Below are positions 7,203 to 13,838 of a stretch of DNA of 17,058 nucleotides, piece by piece. The DNA comes from Planctomycetaceae bacterium (lineage in GTDB: Bacteria > Planctomycetota > Planctomycetia > Pirellulales > Pirellulaceae), in assembly GCA_007695205.1 (NCBI GenBank), contig REEF01000613.1:1-17058 (forward strand). Reading direction: 5' to 3'. A program made the position numbers and the translations under genes. The number at the start of each line of letters is the position of its first letter. The first letter of the stretch is position 1. The notes under the pieces were generated by a model. The model saw nothing but the letters and a program-made list of their open reading frames with translations, made no database searches and was not told where the DNA came from.

Positions 7203-8153
7203 CTACTTGACCAGGCCCTTCAGGCCCAGTCCGGTATTCTGCAGCGCCCGATAGGCGCCCTCCACGTGCTGCTCTTCCTGCACGACCGCGAAATGGGCCG
7301 CGCCGTACACGTCGGCCAGCAGTTCGGGCCGCTCGTCGCTTAACTGCAACAGCGCCGCTTGGATGCGTTGCTTCAAGTCATCCGGCAGGTCCGCGCGGAT
7401 GCACACCAGGTGCGTGGGGACACCCGAGGTACGAGCCAGCACGCGGAGATTCTCGCGCATCTCGGGCGTGCTGTACACATCGGCTCGGTCGCCCTCGATC
7501 GTATAGTAGCTGACGGCGCATACGTCCGCCTGGTCATTGGCAACCGCCAATAATGCACGGTCGTACCCGCCCGCGTAGTTGACCGATTCGAAAAATTCGG
7601 ACGGCGGCTGACGCCGTTCCAGCAGGCCCTCGTCGACCAACCGCGAATAGGCCATCACGAACCCGGACGTGCTGGTCGGCGATGTCCACATGACTCGCTT
7701 TCCTCGCAGATCGGCCAGATCCTGGTAGGGTGAATCCTTCCTGACGACGAAGACCGAGTCGTATTCGGTGCGGTCCTCGCGCAATTCGGCCAACAGCATC
7801 TCGACCGGCGCTTCCTCCCGCGCCAACAAGAACGGGATCGACGACAGGTAGGCGACCTGGGCATGATTGCTGACCACCGCCTGGACGCTGGCCCCGTAGC
7901 TGGCCGGGATCAGCACCTCGGTGGGAATCCCCAGCCGCTCGGTCAAGAACTCGGCCGCCTGGTCGGCCGTTTCGCGAATGCGGCGCGGATCGTTTTGTTT
8001 CTGAAAAGCGAACACCAGCTTGCTGGGCACCTGGCCGGCCGAGTTGGTTCCCGGGCCAGTCGACGTATCCCCCTGCGGAGTCGAAACTTGCGAGCCGCAG
8101 CCAGAGATCAGCAGCAGTGCCAGAACTACGGTGAAAGGTAGCATATATCGCAT
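7203..8153 (-). CDS. phnD: Phosphate/phosphite/phosphonate-type ABC substrate-binding lipoprotein (PhnD-like)
   Basis: A 316-residue binding protein. Residues 1-19 are a lipoprotein signal ending in the lipobox LLISGC, with Cys19 as the lipidation site, followed by a Ser/Thr/Gly/Pro-rich linker. The mature part follows the PhnD/PtxB type: VFAFQKQNDPRRI, then AAEFLTERLGIPTEVLIPAS, AQVAYLSSIPFLLA, DSVFVVRKDSPYQDLADLRG and GKRVMWTSPTSTSGFVMA, the last stretch usually lining the ligand pocket. It would capture a phosphorus oxyanion or phosphonate and hand it to the transporter encoded at 4034-5602. The gene is 239 bases upstream of the oxidoreductase and lies downstream of leuA on the same strand after 232 bases. 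The ATG at 8153 has only a distant AAGGA; the ATG at 8144 would also keep a usable signal. The precise ligand cannot be told from sequence. Confidence 0.9.
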   Translation of the reverse strand: MRYMLPFTVVLALLLISGCGSQVSTPQGDTSTGPGTNSAGQVPSKLVFAFQKQNDPRRIRETADQAAEFLTERLGIPTEVLIPASYGASVQAVVSNHAQVAYLSSIPFLLAREEAPVEMLLAELREDRTEYDSVFVVRKDSPYQDLADLRGKRVMWTSPTSTSGFVMAYSRLVDEGLLERRQPPSEFFESVNYAGGYDRALLAVANDQADVCAVSYYTIEGDRADVYSTPEMRENLRVLARTSGVPTHLVCIRADLPDDLKQRIQAALLQLSDERPELLADVYGAAHFAVVQEEQHVEGAYRALQNTGLGLKGLVK

Positions 8154-8385
8154 AGTGAGCCGAATATTCCTTGCAAATCGGGAACGGTTGGGGCAACGAT
8201 CTACGAAATCGATGCGCAGCCTTGATCGTGCGAGGATGCCGCGGTCGTGTCAAGCACCCAAAGCGGGAATTCCAGTTGGCGATCACCTTGGCGAATGCAG
8301 CTTTCCAATGACGAAGCCCAGATGGCGCGGAGACCCGGTTGGCCTGGGTTCCGCGTGATCTGATGTCGCACGAAAGCTTGCCGGC

Positions 8386-9948
8386 CTACGGCGTCACTTT
8401 TTCGACGGGCAGCGTGGGTTGTTGGTCGGCGGTTTGACGCATTTCGGCCTCGATCCGATTGACGGCGTTCAAGATCGCTTTGACGGCGGCTTCGACCGTA
8501 TCGGTCGACACCCCGCGACCGCGGATCATCGCGCCGTTGTGCTCGATCTCCATCGTGACCTCGCCTTGTGCGTCGCGGCCGACCGTTGCGCTGCGAGCTT
8601 CGAAGCCTTTACAACTGAGCCGTTTGTCGATGATTCTTTCGACGGCGCAGAAAGCCGCGTCGATCGGTCCATCGCCGGCGGTGACCTCGGCGACATGATC
8701 TTGGCCGTTGCGCCGCAGGCACAGCTTGGCTCGCGGCGGCTGGCCGCTGCAGCAATGGGCCTCGAAGGACACCAGCGTCCATTCTTCCTCGACCGGGGCG
8801 TGCAGACGCTGTTCGATCAAGGCCACGATATCGCCGTCGTAGATCTCCTTCTTCTTGTCCGCCAGTTTCTTGAACTCCTCGAACACCGCTCGGAGCTGTT
8901 CGCCGGTCAACTGGAACCCGAGCGTTTTGGCCCGTTCGTTCAACGCGGCTCGGCCGCTGTGCTTGCCCAGCACCAGGTCGGTATGCGTGAAGCCGACATC
9001 TTCGGGTCGCATGATCTCGTAAGTCGACCGTTCCTTCAGCATGCCGTCCTGGTGAATGCCCGCTTCGTGAGCGAACGCGTTGCGCCCGACGATCGCTTTG
9101 TTTCGCTGGACCTGCATGCCGGTCACCGACGCGACCAGGCGGCTGGTGGGTACCAGACGCTGGGTCTTGACCCGGGTCTGGCACCCGTAGTAATCGCTGC
9201 GAGTGTGCAGGGCCATGACGATTTCTTCCAGAGAACAGTTGCCCGCTCGCTCGCCGATCCCGTTGATCGTGCATTCGACCTGCCCCGCACCCTGCTCGAC
9301 CGCAGCCAGGCTGTTGGCCACCGCCAATCCCAGGTCGTCATGGCAATGGACACTGATCACGGCTCGATCGATGTTCGGAACCCGATTGCGCAGCATGGCG
9401 ATCGTCTGTCCCATGCGAGTTGGGACGGCATAACCGACCGTATCGGGGATGTTGATCGTCGTGGCCCCCGCCTCGATGGCCGCTTCGACGACTTGGCACA
9501 AGAAGTCATGTTCGGTCCGCGCGGCATCCTCGGGCGAAAACTCGATATCGTCACAGTAACCCGCCGCACGCCGTACGCCCTCGACCGCCCGCTGGATGAT
9601 CTCGTCGGTCGTCATCCGCAGCTTGAATTCGCGGTGGATGGCGCTGGTGGCCAGGAAGACATGGATTCTCGGGCGTTCGGCCAATTTTAGCGCCTCCCAA
9701 GCCCGATCGATATCCGCCGGATTGCATCGCGCCAGCCCGCATACCGTCGTGCCTCGCACGATCCGCGAGATCTCTCGTACGGCGTCGAAATCGCCCGGCG
9801 ATGCGATCGGAAATCCGGCCTCGATGATATCGACTTCCAACGCCGCCAGGGCCTGAGCGATCTCCAGCTTCTCGTTCAAATTCATGCTCGCACCCGGCGA
9901 TTGCTCGCCGTCGCGGAGCGTCGTGTCAAAAATCTTGATCTGTTTCAT
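8386..9948 (-). CDS. leuA: 2-isopropylmalate synthase
   Basis: A 520-residue enzyme that condenses 2-oxoisovalerate with acetyl-CoA, the first committed step of leucine synthesis. The catalytic TIM barrel begins at the N terminus with IFDTTLRDGEQSPG (6-19), containing Arg12 and Asp13, and includes the metal-binding SVHCHDDLGLAVANS (199-213) and NGIGERAGN (229-237). GKHSGRAAL (328-336) lies in the linker. The C-terminal 130 residues form the LeuA dimerisation/leucine-feedback domain (EEEWTLVSF through AAVKAILNAVN). Length is standard. The ATG at 9948 gives the typical MKQIKIFDTT start; a GTG at 9981 would add 11 residues and neither has a strong Shine-Dalgarno. A leader peptide and terminator lie upstream at 10153-10274, so attenuation by leucine supply is likely. 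Bases 9949-10152 between terminator and gene show no other feature. Confidence 0.96.
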   Translation of the reverse strand: MKQIKIFDTTLRDGEQSPGASMNLNEKLEIAQALAALEVDIIEAGFPIASPGDFDAVREISRIVRGTTVCGLARCNPADIDRAWEALKLAERPRIHVFLATSAIHREFKLRMTTDEIIQRAVEGVRRAAGYCDDIEFSPEDAARTEHDFLCQVVEAAIEAGATTINIPDTVGYAVPTRMGQTIAMLRNRVPNIDRAVISVHCHDDLGLAVANSLAAVEQGAGQVECTINGIGERAGNCSLEEIVMALHTRSDYYGCQTRVKTQRLVPTSRLVASVTGMQVQRNKAIVGRNAFAHEAGIHQDGMLKERSTYEIMRPEDVGFTHTDLVLGKHSGRAALNERAKTLGFQLTGEQLRAVFEEFKKLADKKKEIYDGDIVALIEQRLHAPVEEEWTLVSFEAHCCSGQPPRAKLCLRRNGQDHVAEVTAGDGPIDAAFCAVERIIDKRLSCKGFEARSATVGRDAQGEVTMEIEHNGAMIRGRGVSTDTVEAAVKAILNAVNRIEAEMRQTADQQPTLPVEKVTP

Positions 9949-10152
9949 TTCGTTCGTTGTCACGTTCAAGTCTCCGGTCACTTATCCCAAATCTTTCTTC
10001 ATCCGTCCACGTTCACGATCGGCCAGCCCCTGGCTGGCGTCGGCAGTAACAGCCGCGTGTCCGTTCCCGTCAAGTCCAACGGGTTTGCGATATTCCAGCA
10101 GATCGGTGACATGGGTGAATCCCCGGAGGCTCATCAGGCCTGGTCGGAAAAC

Positions 10153-10181
10153 AAAAAAACCCGAGGCTTCGGGACCTCGGG
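10153..10181 (-). terminator. Rho-independent attenuator of leuA
   Basis: Read on the minus strand, CCCGAGG (10181-10175) pairs perfectly with CCTCGGG (10166-10160) around an 8-base loop and is followed at once by seven T (10159-10153). It lies 37 bases after the stop codon of the leucine-rich leader peptide and about 200 bases before leuA, the arrangement of a transcription attenuator. The 3' arm GCCTCG (10167-10162) is also complementary to CGAGGC (10233-10228) at the end of the leader frame, a possible antiterminator pairing. Confidence 0.88.
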
Positions 10182-10217
10182 GTCAGTAACGCTTTCTTTT
10201 GCTCGCGCGAAAAACCC

Positions 10218-10274
10218 CTAACATCCCGCCTCGACGGGCAATAGCAACAGGTGCAGATCAAGCAACAGGATCAT
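10218..10274 (-). CDS. leuL: Leucine-rich leader peptide of the leuA attenuator
   Basis: An 18-codon open frame reads MILLLDLHLLLLPVEAGC and then TAG. Eight of 18 codons are leucine, with runs at positions 3-5 and 9-12, using four different Leu codons (CTG, TTG, CTT, CTA). The ATG has AGGAAA 7 bases upstream (10287-10282). A Rho-independent terminator follows at 10153-10181 and leuA after that, all on the same strand. By analogy with enterobacterial leuL, ribosomes stalling on the Leu codons when charged leucyl-tRNA is scarce would prevent the terminator from forming. A CCCG/CGGG hairpin (10238-10225) overlaps the last codons and may serve as the alternative or pause structure. Too short for routine gene callers. 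Confidence 0.85.
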   Translation of the reverse strand: MILLLDLHLLLLPVEAGC

Positions 10275-10320
10275 GCGATCGTTTCCTGGTTCAGGGTTCT
10301 TACGAAGGATTTCTCGGCAC

Positions 10321-10351
10321 ATTAAATCAGGGTTGTAAAAGGTTAGTGCAA
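10321..10351 (-). promoter_or_regulatory. Possible promoter of the leuL-leuA unit
   Basis: On the minus strand TTGCAC (10351-10346) and TTTAAT (10326-10321) are separated by 19 bases, about 50 bases before the leader ATG and just after the stop of the transporter gene. This is a weak sigma-70-like match in a GC-rich genome where the stretch is locally AT-rich. Read-through from the upstream gene is the alternative. Confidence 0.25.
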
Positions 10352-10364
10352 ACCTCAAGTTCCG

Positions 10365-11585
10365 TCAACGGCTGAGCGGCTTGCTCGCGGCGGAAGAATT
10401 TGCGTAGGGTCCATCCCCGAGCCATTTTCGGACATACGTGCCAAGAATCGATCCCGAAAAGCCGCAAACCAACCACAACCAGCCGTGCAGGCTGCTCGAT
10501 GCAACGCCACTGAAAAAAGCGCCGATATTGCAGCCAAAGGCCACTCGAGCTCCGTAGCCCATCAACAGACCTCCCAGAATGGCCGTCATGGCGCCGCGCC
10601 AGGACACACGCCAACCTGGTTGAAATTTGCCAGCCAATCCAGCAGATGCCATCGCACCCAGGATAATTGCCACGTTCATCGTGGTGGTGACGTCGCTCAA
10701 CAGACTCTGGCTGAAATCGTGGTCGGCCCAAAAGGGAAAACCGCTCAGGTCGATTCCCATGGCGTGCACCGCATGCCCGCCCCAAATGGAGAACGCCCCA
10801 GTGATTCCCCAAGGGCGACCGGCCAGCAGCAACGTACTGGCGTTCAGCAGGGCCAACGCAACAGCGCCCCAAAGCAAGGGCCACGGGCCGCGCAGCCAAT
10901 GACGCGAGGTACCGCTGCCGGTAAGCGTGCGTGTTTCCCGCGTCGAGAGTCTTCCGACAATCGCGAACAGGATCGCGAAAACCGCCAGGTGCAACACCAA
11001 TGCAGCGATCCAGCCCATTTGATGCACCAGCGAGATGGTGCCCAGATTGGGCTGCTGGTTCCACCACGGCAGATGGAATGTGGCCAGCAGGCTGCCCGTG
11101 ACGAAAGCCGTCAGCGTCAGCACCATGCGAGTATTGCCGCCACCAACGGTGAACAGGGTACCGCTGGCACAGCCGCCGCCCAACTGCATGCCGATACCGA
11201 AAATCAATGCGCCAAAAGCCACCCCCCAACCCACGGGCGCGACAAAACCACGCACCGACAGACCGAAAACCTCCCCGTACGCCAGCAACGGAAAGAAGAT
11301 GGTCACCGCCAGAGCCAACATGACCAGTTGGGCCTGGACCCCGGCACCACGACGCTCGAAGACAAAAATACGCCAAGCCGACGTGAAACCAAACGAGGCG
11401 TGGTAAAGCGATACCCCCAAAAGGCCGCCAACGATGACCAAAAGTCCCCGATCCCAGCCGAATCGATTGCCCGCCGTTAATACCAGCAGCGCCATCAGAC
11501 CCAACGCAACGAGCACGGCACCTCGATTTCGCATCGTCGCATAAGGGACGATTTCTCCCCTTTCCACCGCTTCGCAAACGCTCAT
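10365..11585 (-). CDS. YeeE/YedE-family membrane transporter (sulfur compound uptake type)
   Basis: A roughly 406-residue integral membrane protein with many hydrophobic segments. It carries the two halves typical of the YeeE/YedE (DUF395) fold, each with a conserved cysteine loop: IGMQLGGGCASGTLFTVGGG (131-150, Cys139) and GYGARVAFGCNIGAFFSG (343-360, Cys352). In the characterised member TsuA these cysteines help pass thiosulfate through the membrane; the substrate here is inferred from that. The ATG at 11585 has GGAG 12 bases upstream and is preferred; an ATG at 11534 and one at 11684 are also in frame, the latter leaving almost no room for the divergent gene. The gene ends 90 bases before the leucine leader on the same strand. 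A role in sulfur economy would suit a sulfatase-rich neighbourhood but is not shown. Confidence 0.87.
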   Translation of the reverse strand: MSVCEAVERGEIVPYATMRNRGAVLVALGLMALLVLTAGNRFGWDRGLLVIVGGLLGVSLYHASFGFTSAWRIFVFERRGAGVQAQLVMLALAVTIFFPLLAYGEVFGLSVRGFVAPVGWGVAFGALIFGIGMQLGGGCASGTLFTVGGGNTRMVLTLTAFVTGSLLATFHLPWWNQQPNLGTISLVHQMGWIAALVLHLAVFAILFAIVGRLSTRETRTLTGSGTSRHWLRGPWPLLWGAVALALLNASTLLLAGRPWGITGAFSIWGGHAVHAMGIDLSGFPFWADHDFSQSLLSDVTTTMNVAIILGAMASAGLAGKFQPGWRVSWRGAMTAILGGLLMGYGARVAFGCNIGAFFSGVASSSLHGWLWLVCGFSGSILGTYVRKWLGDGPYANSSAASKPLSR

Positions 11586-11731
11586 GTGCACTATTATCTC
11601 CGGGTTGACACAAAATTCCCAACGTATTGTTCGTACCCACGCTTCGATTTCAAGCCCGCACCCTTGCGCGCGGCCGATGGACATAAGCTATGCTAGAGAA
11701 TCCTCTGCCTTTCCCGAAACGGACGAATCCC

Positions 11732-12760
11732 ATGACTGAAATAGCTCGACTGACTGGAATTTACACGCCGAATGTAGTCCCTCTGGACGATCGTGGCGAG
11801 ATCCACGAAGCGGAACTGCGGCGCTACGTGGACTGGTTGATCGAACGGGGAGTCCACGGGCTGTACCCCAATGGGTCGACCGGCGAATTCACCCGATTCA
11901 CGGCCGACGAGCGGCGGCGGATCATCGAGATCATCGTCGACCAGACGGCGGGCCGGGTCCCGATCCTGGCGGGGGCGGCCGAGGCGAACACGCGCGAAAC
12001 CATCCGCGCGTGCGAGCATTACGACCGATTGGGAGTTCGAGCGGTGGCGATCGTGTCTCCGTTCTACTACAAGCTGACCCCAGCGGGCGTCTATGCCTAT
12101 TTCAAGGAGATCGCCGATCATTCGCCCGTCGATGTCACGCTGTACAACATCCCCATGTTCGCATCGCCCATCGACGTACCGACGGTGGCTCGATTGGCAG
12201 AACAGTGCCCGCGTGTTGTCGGCATCAAGGATTCCTCGGGCGACCTGCCGCACATGATGCGGATGATAGCCGCCGTGCGGCCCGTGCGGCCCGATTTCAG
12301 CTTCTTGACCGGCTGGGACGCGGCGCTGATGCCCATGCTGTTGATCGGCTGTGACGGTGGTACGAATGCCACCAGCGGCGTGGTGCCCGAGATCACACGA
12401 AAGCTGTATGATCTGACGGTCTCCGGCAAATTGGACCAGGCTCGCGACCTTCAGTACCGCCTGCTGAAGCTGTTCGATGCCATGCTGTATTCCGCCGAAT
12501 TCCCGGACGGTTTTCGTGCGGCGCTCGCCTTGCGCGGCATCCAGGCGGGGGCGGGGCGTCAACCCAAATCGGACAGCCAGCAGATGGAATTGAGCGAATT
12601 GAGTCGCCAGTTGCAGTGCCTGCTGGCCGCGGAAGGCTTTACCGATGAACCTGTCGGCGGCTGCGGTGTGCGGCAAGAGATCGATCCCGAGCAGATTGCG
12701 AGGATCGTCCGCCAGGTGGTCGGCGACCTGCAACGCTCGACACCCGCAAGCTCGACCTGA
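11732..12760 (+). CDS. DapA/NanA-family aldolase (dihydrodipicolinate synthase family) with C-terminal tail
   Basis: A 342-residue class I pyruvate-aldolase-type TIM barrel. YPNGSTGEF (45-53) holds the GST motif that binds the carboxylate, YNIP (138-141) the catalytic Tyr, and GIKDSSGD (164-171) the Schiff-base Lys166. DapA and NanA are about 290-300 residues long; here a 40-residue extension (about 303-342) follows a Gly/Cys-containing linker and includes an amphipathic helix, DPEQIARIVRQVVGDLQR. This resembles the short peptides that target enzymes into bacterial microcompartments, but no shell gene is in the window. The ATG at 11732 gives the family-like MTEIARLTGIYTPNVVP start; the ATG at 11690 would add 14 residues. 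The gene is 70 bases upstream of mfnB in the same direction. The substrate is not determined; true lysine-pathway DapA is unlikely given this context. Confidence 0.9.
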   Translation: MTEIARLTGIYTPNVVPLDDRGEIHEAELRRYVDWLIERGVHGLYPNGSTGEFTRFTADERRRIIEIIVDQTAGRVPILAGAAEANTRETIRACEHYDRLGVRAVAIVSPFYYKLTPAGVYAYFKEIADHSPVDVTLYNIPMFASPIDVPTVARLAEQCPRVVGIKDSSGDLPHMMRMIAAVRPVRPDFSFLTGWDAALMPMLLIGCDGGTNATSGVVPEITRKLYDLTVSGKLDQARDLQYRLLKLFDAMLYSAEFPDGFRAALALRGIQAGAGRQPKSDSQQMELSELSRQLQCLLAAEGFTDEPVGGCGVRQEIDPEQIARIVRQVVGDLQRSTPASST

Positions 12761-12830
12761 TATCCTGATCGACCAGCACCAGACGACGGCGACAGGCCCC
12801 GGACGGATCTATACTGGGAAAGGATGCTGC

Positions 12831-13532
12831 ATGGCCCGATTATTGATCAGTGTCCGCGATGCGGACGAAGCGGCGACCGCTCTCGCAGGCGGGGTCGACT
12901 TGCTGGACATCAAGGAACCCGATCACGGCGCGCTGGGGGCCGCGACGCCAGCGGTGTGGCGGGATGTTCTTGCCGTCAGCCAGGGGCGTGTTCCAACCAG
13001 TGCGGCGTTGGGCGAATTGCTGGAGGACACCCAACACGACGACAATCTGTTGGCCCGGTTCCAATACGCCAAGATCGGGCTGGCTGGGTGCGGCGTGCGT
13101 GGCGATTGGCCGCAACGTTGGAGCGACTCGCTGCGACGTCTGCCACCGAACGTCGCACCGGTGGCCGTCGTCTATGCGGACTGGACCGGCTGCCAGGCTC
13201 CGCCGCCGCTGGAGATCATCCATCAAGCTGCTGGACTGAGATGCCAGGCTGTCTTGTTCGATACCCATGATAAATCGGGCGGCGATCTGTTCGCGTACCT
13301 GCCGACGGACCAGCTCGAGCGGCTGGTCGCCATCATCCGCGATGCGGGCCAGCAGGTCGTATTGGGCGGATCGCTTGCGGGCCAGGCGATCACGACCGCT
13401 TGCCAACTGGCGCCGGACTACATCGCCGTACGCGGCGCCGCCTGTCGAGGCACTCGCAACGGACCGCTGGATCTGGAGCGGGTCCGTTCCCTGACCGCTC
13501 TGCTGCACGCTAATGCCGTCTTCAGTTCATAA
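12831..13532 (+). CDS. mfnB: (5-formylfuran-3-yl)methyl phosphate synthase (DUF556)
   Basis: A 233-residue TIM-barrel enzyme of the MfnB family, which makes 4-(hydroxymethyl)-2-furancarboxaldehyde phosphate from two glyceraldehyde 3-phosphates, the furan precursor of methanofuran. The N terminus MARLLISVRDADEAATALAGG and LLDIKEPDHGALGAA (24-38) match the family; Asp26 and Lys28 stand where the archaeal enzyme has its catalytic Asp/Lys pair, Lys81 is in YAKIGL, and Asp144 and Lys148 are in FDTHDKSG. GGSL (179-182) is a phosphate-binding-type loop. The ATG at 12831 has GGAAAGGA 6 bases upstream; a longer in-frame start at 12645 would overlap the aldolase gene. In bacteria the gene accompanies tetrahydromethanopterin-linked C1 transfer, known in planctomycetes and methylotrophs; no other gene of that pathway is visible here. 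Confidence 0.88.
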   Translation: MARLLISVRDADEAATALAGGVDLLDIKEPDHGALGAATPAVWRDVLAVSQGRVPTSAALGELLEDTQHDDNLLARFQYAKIGLAGCGVRGDWPQRWSDSLRRLPPNVAPVAVVYADWTGCQAPPPLEIIHQAAGLRCQAVLFDTHDKSGGDLFAYLPTDQLERLVAIIRDAGQQVVLGGSLAGQAITTACQLAPDYIAVRGAACRGTRNGPLDLERVRSLTALLHANAVFSS

Positions 13533-13561
13533 CCTCCCTACAACGTGCTGTGATCTCTTTA

Positions 13562-13751
13562 CCCATGGTTGCATAAATGGTAGGACGGATTGGCAATCCG
13601 TCCGTGAGATACCAATGCAAAACCGAAAAAGTCAACGGTGGCTGGAGCTCACTTTTCGTGATGTCTCGCCGCGGTGTTGCAATCGATGTCTCGCTCGGCG
13701 CTGGACGGATTGCCAATCCGTCCTACGAGGGAGCGTTATGCAACGTTGGGG
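13562..13751. repeat. MITE-like pair of inverted dispersed repeats (copies 3 and 4)
   Basis: The 306-base gap between mfnB and the next sulfatase holds two long-form copies of the ATCCGTC...TATGCAAC repeat in opposite orientations. The left copy (13562-13603) reads on the minus strand as hairpin GGACGGATT/AATCCGTCC, then CTACCATTTATGCAACCATG. The right copy (13703-13751) reads on the plus strand as the same hairpin, then TAC, a 10-base insertion relative to the left copy, and TATGCAACGTTGGGG. Each hairpin has a perfect 9-bp stem around three bases. About 99 bases lie between them with no recognisable gene. The whole 190-bp unit resembles a miniature inverted-repeat element; no transposase is nearby. 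Confidence 0.7.
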
Positions 13752-13838
13752 TTTAGGACCGCTTGGGTTGTAATTGACGGTGATTCGGGTACACTCGACG
13801 GCTTGGTACCCACTTCCAACGAACGGAGGATCTTGATC

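Noticed and set aside
8326..8355. Hairpin (CGCGGA-ACCC arms with one bulge) about 30 bases downstream of leuA
   Set aside because: The stem is plausible, but no U-run follows on the leuA strand, so I could not support calling it a terminator.
8419..9690. 423-residue open frame on the plus strand opposite leuA
   Set aside because: leuA is complete with all family motifs; the antisense frame is a codon-bias shadow.
10070..10261. 63-residue minus-strand frame (MICTCCYCPS start) upstream of leuA
   Set aside because: It overlaps the leucine leader in another frame, lacks a Shine-Dalgarno and runs through the terminator hairpin.
11586..11731. Divergent promoters between the YeeE-type transporter and the aldolase, for example TTGACA at 11605-11610
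   Set aside because: No -10-like hexamer lies at proper spacing from TTGACA, and the remaining candidates are weak.
13562..13751. CRISPR-like repeats
   Set aside because: There are only two copies in inverted orientation, no regular spacers and no cas gene.
13674..13838. Extended N terminus of the second sulfatase from an ATG at 13674
   Set aside because: The extra 55 residues are encoded by the repeat copy and would place the signal peptide internally; the ATG at 13839 has a strong Shine-Dalgarno.
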